From contig CAMQWP010000005.1 in the NCBI GenBank assembly GCA_947038565.1, positions 1 through 64,000 of the forward strand: 64,000 nucleotides of DNA, read 5' to 3'. How positions within the stretch are numbered: the first letter of the stretch is position 1; every line of letters begins with the position of its first letter. Both the position numbers and the translations under genes were made by a program. This document shows positions 24,076 to 34,400 of the stretch, piece by piece. Source of the stretch: an uncultured Clostridia bacterium (GTDB taxonomy: Bacteria; Bacillota; Clostridia; Christensenellales; UBA3700). A model generated the notes under the pieces. It was given only the letters and a program-made list of their open reading frames with translations. It was not told the DNA's origin and did no database searches.

Positions 24076-25236
24076 ATGACTAAAGCATTAGAAAAACATG
24101 AGAATTGGGGTGGCAAGATAGAAGTAATATCAAGGGTGTCGATGGATACTCAAGAACAATTATCTATAGCCTACACGCCAGGAGTAGCAGAGCCATGCTT
24201 AGAGATATCAAGGGATAAAGAGCTGAGTTATAAGTATACTAGGCGACATAACTTAGTAGCTGTAATCACTGATGGAAGTGCAGTATTAGGACTTGGTAAT
24301 ATAGGTGGGCTTGCGGGCATGCCAGTTATGGAAGGTAAGTGTATATTGTTTAAAAAATTCGGCGATGTTGATGCCTTTCCTATATGTATAAACACGCAGG
24401 ATACGGATGAGATAGTATCTACTATAGCAAATATAGCTGATTCTTTCGGCGGTATAAATCTAGAAGATATATCCTCACCTCGATGTTTTGAAATCGAAAA
24501 GAGGCTACAAGAGATATGCGATATACCAGTATTTCATGATGACCAGCATGGAACAGCGATAGTTACCGCAGCTGCACTTATAAATGCACTAAAAGTAACA
24601 AACAGGACAATGCACGAATGCAAAATAGTCATTATTGGTACGGGTGCGGCAGGAACTGCAATAGCAAAATTATTATTAGTTATGGGGTATAGTGATATCA
24701 TAATGTGCGATAGAAAAGGAATAATTTACGAAGGCAGGGACGGCATGGATAAGAATAAGATCGAGCTATCATTGCTAACAAATAAAGAAGATATAAGTGG
24801 CGGGATATCGGACGCTCTTAAGGGGCGTGATGTGCTAATAGGTGTCAGTGGTGCGAATACTGTCAGTGCGGATATGATAAGGCATATGAATGTTGATCCG
24901 ATAGTCTTTGCTCTTAGTAATCCTATCCCCGAGATTATGCCTGATGAGGCAAAGAACGGTGGTGCTAAAGTGATCGGCACGGGTAGATCCGATTTCCCTA
25001 ATCAGATAAATAATGTACTTGCATTCCCGGGTATATTTAGAGGTGCATTAGACGCAAAAGCTACGCGTATTACTGATAAAATGAAACAATCAGCCGTGTA
25101 TGCGATAGCAAATCTAGTGGATGATAGTCAATTAAATGCTGAATATGTGATACCTAATGTATTCGATAAAAGAGTATCCGTAGAGGTGTCAAAGTCGGTA
25201 TATGAGCAGGCTAAAGCGGAGAATATATGCAGATAA
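24076..25236 (+). CDS. Malic enzyme (oxaloacetate-decarboxylating malate dehydrogenase)
   Basis: Converts malate to pyruvate and CO2 with reduction of NAD(P)+. The short bacterial form of 386 residues. Substrate-binding IAYTPGVAEPCLEI (about 31-44), VITDGSAVLGLGNIGGLAGMPVMEGK (about 63-88), metal ligands in NLEDISSPRCFEIE (about 126-139) and FHDDQHGTAIVTAAAL (about 153-168), and the dinucleotide turn IIGTGAAGTAIAKLL (about 185-199) are all present. The cofactor preference cannot be read safely. It has its own start site AAAGGAG and stands alone between the peroxidase and the Hsp70 operon. Confidence 0.94.
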   Translation: MTKALEKHENWGGKIEVISRVSMDTQEQLSIAYTPGVAEPCLEISRDKELSYKYTRRHNLVAVITDGSAVLGLGNIGGLAGMPVMEGKCILFKKFGDVDAFPICINTQDTDEIVSTIANIADSFGGINLEDISSPRCFEIEKRLQEICDIPVFHDDQHGTAIVTAAALINALKVTNRTMHECKIVIIGTGAAGTAIAKLLLVMGYSDIIMCDRKGIIYEGRDGMDKNKIELSLLTNKEDISGGISDALKGRDVLIGVSGANTVSADMIRHMNVDPIVFALSNPIPEIMPDEAKNGGAKVIGTGRSDFPNQINNVLAFPGIFRGALDAKATRITDKMKQSAVYAIANLVDDSQLNAEYVIPNVFDKRVSVEVSKSVYEQAKAENICR

Positions 25237-25398
25237 TGATAGATTGACAGCCTATTATGTGAGATGAACACTCCCCCTTATACTGAGTATATAATATATA
25301 TAATAATGTCTTAATTTAAGATAATAGTAGGGTAGCGGACATTTTTAACTGATAACGTGATATCAGCTGTTCGTTAAGTATATATATTTTACAAATTA

Positions 25399-25430
25399 TT
25401 GACTAAGCAAAAGTTATGTGTTAGTATTAT
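25399..25430 (+). promoter_or_regulatory. Possible promoter of the Hsp70-helicase operon
   Basis: TTGACT (25399-25404) with TAGTAT at 25422-25427 (spacer 17) or TATTAT at 25425-25430. The remaining gap (25237-25398) has no gene; it contains no CIRCE-like inverted repeat, so no standard heat-shock control is visible. Confidence 0.5.
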
Positions 25431-25460
25431 TATATTATACAATAAGGGGAACAAAATAAC

Positions 25461-26978
25461 ATGAAAAAAATACTTTACAGTTTGGATCTAGGTAATGATT
25501 CTTTAAAAATGTGTTATTCTTATGAGCATAAAGGAAAAGCTGTTGTAGGTAATCTACAGCTTTTAGATGATAGAGACACTGTGCCTGCGGTTGCTTTATA
25601 CGATTTAGATAATGACAGCTGGAATTATGGTGCTGAAGCGTTAGCTCTCGCGGAAAATTCTCAGCGTCCTATAGTTAGAATTAAAGAACTTATGGAAGGG
25701 GCTGGTTCAGCAGATTTTTATAATGGATATGATTTTGAAAATACTGATTTTGCATACAAGTTTAGATCGGTTTCTTTAACAGTAAAGCAAGTACTTAATG
25801 GCTTTTTCGATTATGTATTAGTTGACTTGTTAGCTAAGGCGATTGCTAAACTGGATATTGATGATTCGGAGCAAGCTAATCAAATCATATTTACTTTCCC
25901 AAGCAAGGTAAGCGATGATTGCAAGATAGTGATGAAGAGTATTATACAGTCGCTAGGCTTTAACCCTCGTGCTATCGCTGAGCCTACTGCGGCGGCTGCG
26001 TACTGTATGAATGACGGCGTGAAGCTGGGCAAACATGTTTTGGTAGTTGATATTGGTGTGAAGGAGTCTTCTATCGCAATATTTAATCCTAATTCTAGTA
26101 CTGTTGATAGTCTTAATATGCTAAAGATCGATAGTATCAATCAGGGAAGTAAGGATTTCGATAATGCTTTGTTTGAGCATGTTGTTTCTCAATCAGGTAA
26201 GGTAGAGGAAATAACTAATTATCAGAAATTCAAATTGTTAGAGCAGATAAGAGCTGCTAAAGAAAGTTTGAGTTCTGGTGAGCAAGAAGTAATGCTTGAG
26301 TATCAGTCTGACTCGGTAGTGTATGTAAACGTGTCTAAAGAACAGTTTAATGATATTTGTAATCCTATCATGGTAGATATTGCAAATTCAGTTTTAAATC
26401 TGATAAATGAGAATCCTGATATTAATCAAGTTATTTTGTCTGGTGGATCGAGCAAAAACCCACATTTGATAGATGTAGTAAGTGAGCTTGTAAACAAAAA
26501 ATTCCCAAGTGTTAACTTATATAATATCTCTAAAGGAATTTTTGGTGTTGCGCATGGTGCTGGTATTATCGCAACAGGAGTTTCTAGTTTTCAAAGCATT
26601 GCGACTAAGGGTTATGGTTTCGCTTGTACTAAGGGTTCTAATAAAAAAGCTCCTTTCGGTCTGCAAATAGTAATCAATAAAAATGATAAACTTCCTATAT
26701 CCGTTACGAAGAAAGTTGCACTCAAAGAAAAAAATCAGAAGAGCGTGGAAATCAATGTGATGTCTACTGATATGGAGACTAAAGCAAATGCTTTTATTAC
26801 TCCTATAGGCGAAACTGAAAATTCTCTTCAATGCGGTGTAATGGAGTTTGATACTAAAGTGCGTAAAGGTGCTTTAATAAAGGTTCGAGTGTTTATTGAT
26901 GAGGACGGCATCGGCGGAGTTGAAGTCGTAGGACCAAAGAAAAAAGGCACTTATAAGACAAGTTTTGAAATAGACTAA
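25461..26978 (+). CDS. Hsp70/DnaK-like ATPase, divergent
   Basis: A 505-residue member of the actin/Hsp70 ATPase superfamily, shorter than DnaK (~610-640). Phosphate-1 is YSLDLGNDSLKM (about 6-17), then IIFTFPSKVSDDCKIVMKSIIQSLGFNPRAIAEPTAAAAYCMND (about 139-182), which is the Hsp70-type FPAxFxxxQ...EPTAAALAYG region. Phosphate-2 is VLVVDIGVKESSIAI (about 192-206), where the usual GGGT is replaced by GVKE. The adenosine motif is VILSGGSSKNPHLIDVV (about 325-341). A short beta-rich C-terminus (about 385-505) resembles a reduced substrate-binding domain, without the helical lid. It is first of five genes; a helicase follows directly. No dnaJ or grpE is near, so this is a dedicated chaperone-like ATPase, not the housekeeping one. 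Its partner is unknown. Confidence 0.85.
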   Translation: MKKILYSLDLGNDSLKMCYSYEHKGKAVVGNLQLLDDRDTVPAVALYDLDNDSWNYGAEALALAENSQRPIVRIKELMEGAGSADFYNGYDFENTDFAYKFRSVSLTVKQVLNGFFDYVLVDLLAKAIAKLDIDDSEQANQIIFTFPSKVSDDCKIVMKSIIQSLGFNPRAIAEPTAAAAYCMNDGVKLGKHVLVVDIGVKESSIAIFNPNSSTVDSLNMLKIDSINQGSKDFDNALFEHVVSQSGKVEEITNYQKFKLLEQIRAAKESLSSGEQEVMLEYQSDSVVYVNVSKEQFNDICNPIMVDIANSVLNLINENPDINQVILSGGSSKNPHLIDVVSELVNKKFPSVNLYNISKGIFGVAHGAGIIATGVSSFQSIATKGYGFACTKGSNKKAPFGLQIVINKNDKLPISVTKKVALKEKNQKSVEINVMSTDMETKANAFITPIGETENSLQCGVMEFDTKVRKGALIKVRVFIDEDGIGGVEVVGPKKKGTYKTSFEID

Positions 26979-26995
26979 TGTCAGAGGGAAAATTT

Positions 26996-29788
26996 ATGAA
27001 AGATAATAAAATAGCAAAATGTGTACTTAATGGAGAAGAGAAGCTAGGATCATTGTCTAATACTAATCCAATTAACTATGTCGAGAAAAAAGAATATCTG
27101 GATGAAGCAGAAAAGATAGATAAAATGGATATGTTTGATCATTTAGCAATAGATGATTATGATTATGGTCAAAGAGAGTATCTTGTCGATAATAAAATAA
27201 AGACTGTCGGTATTAAGATCGATAATGCAATACATTATACTGGTTGTCCTATTTTACCACATCAAAAAAACGCAGTTAAAAAATTCTTAGGAGATTTTAG
27301 AGGCGTGGGCATACTTGCAGATGAAGTTGGTATGGGTAAGACTGTAGAGGCTGGAATGGTTGTATGTGAGCTTGCTGAGAGAAATCTAGCATCATCAATC
27401 TTGATTGTCTCTGCATCTGATGATAACTGCAATGACTGGGAATACACTATGTCAGTATTCTTTGGCATGGTAGGACTTGTTCGTGTTCACAACTCGAGAG
27501 AGATCCGTGATAACTGCGAAAAGCAAATCCCGTCAGTACCACTTATAATAACTTTTGCTGATTTTTGCAAAATACATAAAGACGAGTTTCAAAACGTACT
27601 ATTCGATGTAATAGTATTTGATGAGGCTCATAACATGGATAATAGCGATATAGGTAAGATAGGTATGTCAAATCTTAGGACGCTAATGGCTACTAAGAAA
27701 GTTAGGAATAAACCTTATTGTATTCTAGTTTCAGGTACGCCACATAAAGGTAATCTAGACTCAATGTTCCCGCTATGGTACTTTATAAAGGGTGGTAATG
27801 ATGAGGAAATCGCACGAGAGCATTATAAAAAATTCTTGTGTCATGAGGCATCTACTATAGCAGAGTTTGTGGAGTCATATAAGATAAGTGAGCTAAACAA
27901 GGACATGGAGTTCTTGAAGTTCATGAACTCTAAGCGTGACTTATTAAAGGATGAGGATCCAGTGAACTGGGCTCAGAACTTTAAACTTTTTGAGTATCAC
28001 TACAGGGATGAGTTTATAAAAGACAAGGGTAATAAAGTCAAAATTGCTGAGATCAATAAAATAACTCGTGAGGCTTATAAAAATCTTATTGATTGCTTTA
28101 TGATAAGGCAGTCAAGAAAATGTAATCAAGGTAGGTTTGTTAGTAAAAGAGCGTCTAACTATTTCTTCGCACCAGTCAATAAGACTGGAGGTAGTAAAGT
28201 TATCGAATTTAATAATTATGAAAACCCACAGTTTACCGATCTTTCTTGCAACTTCTCGTTTGACCTAAATGATATTTATGGTCCAAAGGCTATTCTATAT
28301 AGAGATCAGTACAAGACTATAGAAGAATTTGTTAGAGGCATGGTAAGAAGTAATGTATTAAAAGATGATGCGGAGCTTAATAGACTTAAAAATCAGCTTA
28401 TATTCGAGTCACTAGAGCAATTAGATGGTTTTTATGATAAATTCGATGATCACGGTAAGCGTAGAATAATCGACGGTAAATATTACTTAGACTCTGTAGG
28501 TAATTACTACAAACACGATATAAAGAATTATTTCGGTATTGTAGATGAGACTGAAACTGATTTATTTACTCTAAAAGCTGAGAAATTAGCACAGATTATC
28601 ATGGATCCTTCTAGATTAAATGAAAAGATGATTATTTTCTTCGATTATTATAATATCGATAAGAGTGATGAGAATGCTCGTCTTTATGAGTATTACAAAG
28701 AAAAATATCCAAAAATATACGAGAGGATTATATTCTCTGATGACGATGGATATGCGGCGGATGTGTTCTCTGCAAAGAAGAGCAATCCGAATGAAAGGGA
28801 GACATTGCAAGCTAAAAGTGGCTTATTATTCTCTTCAGAGCCTCTAAGCGAGAGCTCAAACTTCCAGTTCTGCCATTTGGCAGTAAACTTCTCTATATGT
28901 TATAGCCCTATTAAGATGGATCAAAGAATTGGTCGTATTGATAGAATTGGTCAAGAAAATAACATGGAAGTAATATCTTTTGCGACAATGGAGACATTAG
29001 AGGGCTATCTATTAGCATTCTTTAACCAAATCCAGATATTTAGTGGTTGGAAAGATGATATTATCCTAGTTACAGGCTGTGATAATAAGAATACTTCTAC
29101 AATGAGATGTTTAGAGTGTGGTAAGATAGTAAGAAGTTTTGATGGAAGTACTAGTTGTCCAAACTGTGCTACGATCGACTCTCTAAGACCACTAGTTAAT
29201 GCTTATAGTTATAAGTGTCCTAGCTGTTCATATAAGTTTATGCGTATGGCTACAGGATCTAAGACTGAGGGACATTCTTACGTTTGTTCTAGAAACAAGA
29301 AACTTACTGAGCACAACAATGATCGAAGGCTTGGTATTGATAATACTTTCTACATATGTAATAAAAAGTGTTCTATCCTACATTGCAGACGTGCTGAAAA
29401 AGTAGAATGTGCTGTATATGCAGAACTGAAGAACGACTACAACACTGACATAAATGTACTTAGAAAACTATGTAATAATTGTACGAATAAAATATGTGAT
29501 ACTTGTCACATTATGATAGATACTCTTGGTACTGATATCGTTACTAAAGAACATATGGGACAAAGCTGTATAGAATGTCCTTCAAAGAACGCTCTATGTA
29601 CTACTAAGGTTAATATCAATAGCCCTATATGCGAGATGTGTCATAGTGAGCTAGAGCCTATAGTACCTGCTACGTTTGATGAGTTTGCTGAATTCATTTG
29701 GAATGAGCCTACTTTCGTAAGCGATTTCTCGTTTGAGGTAAGAAAAATCAGTGAAGTAGTAAACGTATTAAGAGAGGAGGATAAGTAA
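26996..29788 (+). CDS. SNF2/RapA-type helicase with Cys-rich zinc tail
   Basis: Superfamily-2 DNA translocase. ILPHQKNAVKKFL (Q-like), GILADEVGMGKTVEAG (motif I, about 107-122), VIVFDEAHNMD (motif II, about 206) and LVSGTPHKGNLD (motif III, about 244) are present. The second lobe has FCHLAVNFSICYSPIKMDQRIGRIDRIGQ (motifs V-VI, about 625-653), the RapA/SNF2 form. The first ~75 residues and an insert near 430-500 are unique. From about 695 to the end run at least five paired Cys knuckles (CLECGK..CPNC, CPSC, CNKKC, CNNC..CDTC, CIEC, CEMC), likely zinc ribbons. ATG 26978 overlaps the Hsp70 stop, but GAGGG precedes ATG 26996 at better spacing, so I used that. Five bases separate it from the next gene. 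Confidence 0.85.
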   Translation: MKDNKIAKCVLNGEEKLGSLSNTNPINYVEKKEYLDEAEKIDKMDMFDHLAIDDYDYGQREYLVDNKIKTVGIKIDNAIHYTGCPILPHQKNAVKKFLGDFRGVGILADEVGMGKTVEAGMVVCELAERNLASSILIVSASDDNCNDWEYTMSVFFGMVGLVRVHNSREIRDNCEKQIPSVPLIITFADFCKIHKDEFQNVLFDVIVFDEAHNMDNSDIGKIGMSNLRTLMATKKVRNKPYCILVSGTPHKGNLDSMFPLWYFIKGGNDEEIAREHYKKFLCHEASTIAEFVESYKISELNKDMEFLKFMNSKRDLLKDEDPVNWAQNFKLFEYHYRDEFIKDKGNKVKIAEINKITREAYKNLIDCFMIRQSRKCNQGRFVSKRASNYFFAPVNKTGGSKVIEFNNYENPQFTDLSCNFSFDLNDIYGPKAILYRDQYKTIEEFVRGMVRSNVLKDDAELNRLKNQLIFESLEQLDGFYDKFDDHGKRRIIDGKYYLDSVGNYYKHDIKNYFGIVDETETDLFTLKAEKLAQIIMDPSRLNEKMIIFFDYYNIDKSDENARLYEYYKEKYPKIYERIIFSDDDGYAADVFSAKKSNPNERETLQAKSGLLFSSEPLSESSNFQFCHLAVNFSICYSPIKMDQRIGRIDRIGQENNMEVISFATMETLEGYLLAFFNQIQIFSGWKDDIILVTGCDNKNTSTMRCLECGKIVRSFDGSTSCPNCATIDSLRPLVNAYSYKCPSCSYKFMRMATGSKTEGHSYVCSRNKKLTEHNNDRRLGIDNTFYICNKKCSILHCRRAEKVECAVYAELKNDYNTDINVLRKLCNNCTNKICDTCHIMIDTLGTDIVTKEHMGQSCIECPSKNALCTTKVNINSPICEMCHSELEPIVPATFDEFAEFIWNEPTFVSDFSFEVRKISEVVNVLREEDK

Positions 29789-29792
29789 GATT

Positions 29793-31394
29793 ATGGCTAA
29801 AAGAATAATAATACCGAATGAGGACGAGTTCTTTAGTGTTTGTAAGCTAATTGATGCTAACCTCTCTCAAAAAGATACTAGGTACAATCACAGCGAAGAT
29901 AGTATATATGTAGATGGTTTAGAGTTTGTAAGGTCAAAAGACTTTAAGGAAGAAGAAAGCGAAGAAAATGGATATGTAGTGACCGAGTTCGGTAATACAA
30001 AGAAATTCACTAGGTTTGATAATTTCTCTAAAGCTACTCGCAGCGAAGACAATGACATGACTTGGGATAACGTTGTAAGCGAAAACCTTGACACTTTCTA
30101 TAAGCTAAATAGCTTTTTGATATACGCGCCTTATGATGAGGATACTTTTGCTAGTGATAGCGAGATAGTTAAGCAAAGACTTGTGAAAATGCTGCCTGCT
30201 ATACATGATAGACTTGTTATCAAGCATACAGAATCAGCTGATAAAGAGACTATTTACGAAGTAGCAATCAAGTTCAGATTCGTCTTTAGAGGCGAGCCAA
30301 AATACATAATTAATAAATTTTACTTTGACGCGGAGTATAATGTATTCACTCCTTCTCAGTCAAAAATGCTACACGAACAAATAAATATCATTATCAAGGA
30401 CGCGAAAAGCGGTGATCTTGATGAGGATAGCAAGATAAGCATAGAGTCTGATCAAGTAATCAGGATTACTAATAATATCTTAGAAATCATGAAGATGAAT
30501 GATGGTTTCCAGAGTTATTTAGTAGGTGAAGCTAAGCAAATTTTTGATAATTACGTTATCGACTCGAGACATAACGGTCAGTTTAACGTGGAAGTAAGTT
30601 GCGATAGAGCTAAACTTAGATATATTGCACACTTGAAGATGCGTTTGAAAGAGTATAAAGTCATCGACTCTCATTCTCAACAAGAGATATTTATAGCTAC
30701 TGTAGGTATGAATGGAGATATAGATCTTACTTGTACCAAGTGCGGTACAAATGTAATATCTCAAGACGTTGTTGCTTATGCTACTATCGGTGCTAACGGT
30801 AAAGAGAGTATCGAGTATGATAATATTAATGATATTACGGATCTAAATATTTCTAATTCGTTGTTGGCTAAGCATTGTATGCTACCTCCAGCAATGTGCA
30901 AGAACTGTAATATGCTTTTATGTAATGAATTGCTTGCTACTTGTACAGAGTGTGGTAAGACTTTATGTGTCGACTGTAATGCTGGTAATATCGTTGATCA
31001 GTATACGCTAGATAACGAATTGCATTATTTCCACACTAGTTGTGGTGTATATTGTGAAGATACTTTTCAGACACTGCCTAAGTCATTTACTAAACGTTGT
31101 GGCATGTGTGGTAAAGTAAATTCTAATAGTTATTATTCTGAAAAAAGTAACATGTGTAGTCTATGTGAGCCTATATATACGGACGAAATTTTTGACGACG
31201 AAGAGTACAGAAAATTATATGCTATTAATAAACAAATTTTACCTCTTCACTTGAGGAGAAAGAATAATATCTGTAATGAGAATTTTGATAGTGTTTTGTT
31301 TAAAGTAGTTAAGGGTAAAAAAGAGCTGTTTTATAGATTTGATAAAAGTCAACTTGCAAAAAACAAGGCTTTAAAATTAACTAAAGTTCACTGA
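29793..31394 (+). CDS. Cys-rich zinc-binding protein of the Hsp70-helicase operon
   Basis: A 533-residue cytosolic protein I do not recognise. The first ~300 residues are acidic alpha/beta without a known motif. The last ~230 carry a series of Cys pairs: LTCTKCGTNV (about 313), MCKNCNMLLC (about 371), CTECGKTLCVDC (about 389), HTSCGVYC (about 421), KRCGMCGK (about 437) and MCSLCEP (about 455). This is the spacing of zinc ribbons, much like the tail of the helicase just upstream, which suggests that the two proteins share an ancestor or a binding partner. Start follows GAGGAGG. It is central in the operon, 16 bases before the giant membrane protein. Confidence 0.75.
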   Translation: MAKRIIIPNEDEFFSVCKLIDANLSQKDTRYNHSEDSIYVDGLEFVRSKDFKEEESEENGYVVTEFGNTKKFTRFDNFSKATRSEDNDMTWDNVVSENLDTFYKLNSFLIYAPYDEDTFASDSEIVKQRLVKMLPAIHDRLVIKHTESADKETIYEVAIKFRFVFRGEPKYIINKFYFDAEYNVFTPSQSKMLHEQINIIIKDAKSGDLDEDSKISIESDQVIRITNNILEIMKMNDGFQSYLVGEAKQIFDNYVIDSRHNGQFNVEVSCDRAKLRYIAHLKMRLKEYKVIDSHSQQEIFIATVGMNGDIDLTCTKCGTNVISQDVVAYATIGANGKESIEYDNINDITDLNISNSLLAKHCMLPPAMCKNCNMLLCNELLATCTECGKTLCVDCNAGNIVDQYTLDNELHYFHTSCGVYCEDTFQTLPKSFTKRCGMCGKVNSNSYYSEKSNMCSLCEPIYTDEIFDDEEYRKLYAINKQILPLHLRRKNNICNENFDSVLFKVVKGKKELFYRFDKSQLAKNKALKLTKVH

Positions 31395-31410
31395 TTTACA
31401 AGGAGTAACG

Positions 31411-34400
31411 ATGAATTATAAAAGTAAAAAATCAATTTTCCATGATAATGTTATAAACAAGGAAGAATTGTCTCAAGATACAAATAAAAAACTAAAGGAT
31501 AGCAAATATTTGATATTATTACTTGACGTGCTTATGTTATGTGTTAATATTTTCATGCTTGCGTACTTTGTTATAAAAGGTTTTGATATCATAGCTATTT
31601 CTATACTAGGACTTATCGTCCTACTAGATTGCATACATATGATATTATCTATATTCTTTAATCATAAGTTTAGATCAAGTATAATATTTACGAGCATTTA
31701 CAGCTTGGTGTTATTGATATTGACAGCTTGCGTGTACACTATGAGTTATTTCATTTTTGATGGAGTGACTATATTTGAGAACGTAGGTATTGCTGTATCT
31801 GTTGGTATAAGGTTGGTATACTTTATAACTACTATAGCAACTCTTATCCTTATAACTAAAAATAAAATAAAGATCGCACAGCCAATTATTATTATAATTT
31901 TGGCGGTGAGTTTATTGTTCGGATCTGTAGCTTTTGGTGCTATAAGAGGTGTATACGGTTCTGGTAGCGGTATATTAGAAGGCAATAAAACTCTAGAGTA
32001 TAAGCTACGTGAAGCAGATGAATTCTATCCTGAAACTCACTATGAGGTAGTAGGCAGTTTGGATAGTAAATATTCTAATATTATAGTTCCTGATGAGTTC
32101 AACGGTCAAAAAGTCCGTGCTATTGATTATGAAGTATTGCTTACAGAGGGCGTTACGAATATCAATATCGATACAAAAGAAGCTATAAGTGTCAAGAATA
32201 CTGAGAAAGAAGGCGTTATAAGTAATGATCTTTCTATCAATATGCCTAAAGACGTTATAGATCAATTTAAGCAAAATATTTATAACAACATTGATGCTAG
32301 TAACGTTAACAAAATTGCACTAGCAAATATGGTAGATCCACAGCTTGGTGAGGGCGAGTATGCTGTTAAATTTAACTACGATACTACTAATTATCCAGAG
32401 GATCTATTGAATGCTGATGGTACATATAATTATGTTAAAACTTTTTATGGTGCTGAGAAATCAAACACTACTTTAAAGTCAATATTCGATGCTAATACTG
32501 ATTATAAAGATTACTATACTAATAATTACGAGACACAAGATTATCAGTGGAGTTATGATAATAAAAGCCAGATGGCGATGATACTAAAGTCTAACTTGGA
32601 TAGCGATGATATCAGTAAAAGTACTACTATAAATATTAGTTTTGAAGATGTTTACAAAGTCAATTATGATTTTACTCATAATGAAAATGACAATTTTATC
32701 GCTACCCGCGACGACAAAACAGTAAAGACTGATAAATACATTATCGAGTCGGATCTAAGTGATATAGAGTTTTATGAGGATATAAGATTCGGCTGTGATG
32801 TTAGCTGGAGTGTTAATTCTGATGGCGCAACAACTGAAGTTATTTCAAATGCATCGGAAGTCTTATCATTCATTCAGTCTAATAATATTAGCACTGAAAA
32901 AGAGATAAACATGAAAGCCACTTGGAACATGAGAGTTCCTGAGGGATCAAATCTTTCTGTTGATAGTAACGGAATTGCGACTGATAAGATCACTTATGGT
33001 GATGATTTAGCAGTTAAATTCTATACAAGTGATGGCTATGCAAAAGAGAAGTATAATTGGTCTATCATGCAAGGCGATAAAGAAATCGCGAACGTAAATT
33101 GGATCTATACTAGTCAACTAAGTAATAATATTGTCTTTGTACAAAATTCTACCGATGGTGTTATGTATAATAAAAAGGGTACTTTTGCACCAATTTTTGA
33201 GAAGTTTGCACTGCTTAATGCTTCGGAGTTGACTATCAAATTAGATTATATAGTTATAGACGAGTTCTGTAGTGAAATAACAGCAAATTATGAGCATGAG
33301 ACTAGTATTACTGTTACTCCAAAGACCGTTAATTTAGACTGGACTATTGATGAAGCGGAGTTAAATTCTGTACAAGATCATATTGTATATAACAATGCTA
33401 TTCATACCGTAAGTGCGACTATTTATAATGCTGATATTTGTTCAGTTGATGATACAAATGGAACTAGTCCACAAGCAAAAATATCTGATAATAAACTTAA
33501 GTATTCTAAAATTTACTCAGTTAAAGCTGAAATAGTTGGCAACCTTAATTATGTTATCAGTGATGATAATGGTATTAGTCCTTCTACTATTAAGAAAGTC
33601 GAAGTAAAGAAAGCTAAAATACATATATCGTACGATTATACTTATGACGGAGACTTATCACCTCAAGTCGGTAAGACTTCACTAGAAGGATTGATGTATG
33701 TTGGTAAACAATACAAGATCACTCCAGTGTTTAAGATCGAAATCGCTCCTGATACCTTTAAACTTCTTAGTGAAGCTGATGGTATAGATCCATATAGTAT
33801 TTACACTTATGACCTTGATATCAAGGACGCAAAAGGATATACTATTAAGTACGATTTTTCTACTGTAAAATCAAGTTCTGATGATAAAGTAGCCGTTTCG
33901 AAAAGTTATGAGTTTAATACTAATGAGTGTAAGTTCAAAATTGGTAAAAATATAATAAAAGATACTGATATTACATGGACTGAAGAAGAGCTTACATATA
34001 CTGCGGGAGAGCAAAAGTATCTAGGTACTTATAATTTAGTAGGCGATGATGTTAAAACTGTTACAACTAATCAAGTTTCTACTGAAGCTCTTATTATTGC
34101 AGGCAGTCATGAAACAAAAGTTAGCTTTGACGCTGAGTCTGCGAACTATGAATTAGCTCCTAACGTAATCAAAACACTACTAATAAGAAAGAAAGTAGTA
34201 ACTGATATTGCATTTAATACAAATACAGCAGTTTATGCTAATAAGTCATTAAATAATAATAATAGTGGATTTAATTCTACTGCTATAGGTGTTGATTCAT
34301 TAAATCTTATTATCGAAAATGCGACTTACAATGCAGGTAATGTTACCGAGTTTAAAAATGTTGGTGAATATAGTGATGTAGCTGTAGCGTTGTCAGTAAC

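Noticed and set aside
25237-25460. CIRCE heat-shock operator before the Hsp70-like gene
   Set aside because: The TTAGCACTC-N9-GAGTGCTAA inverted repeat is absent.
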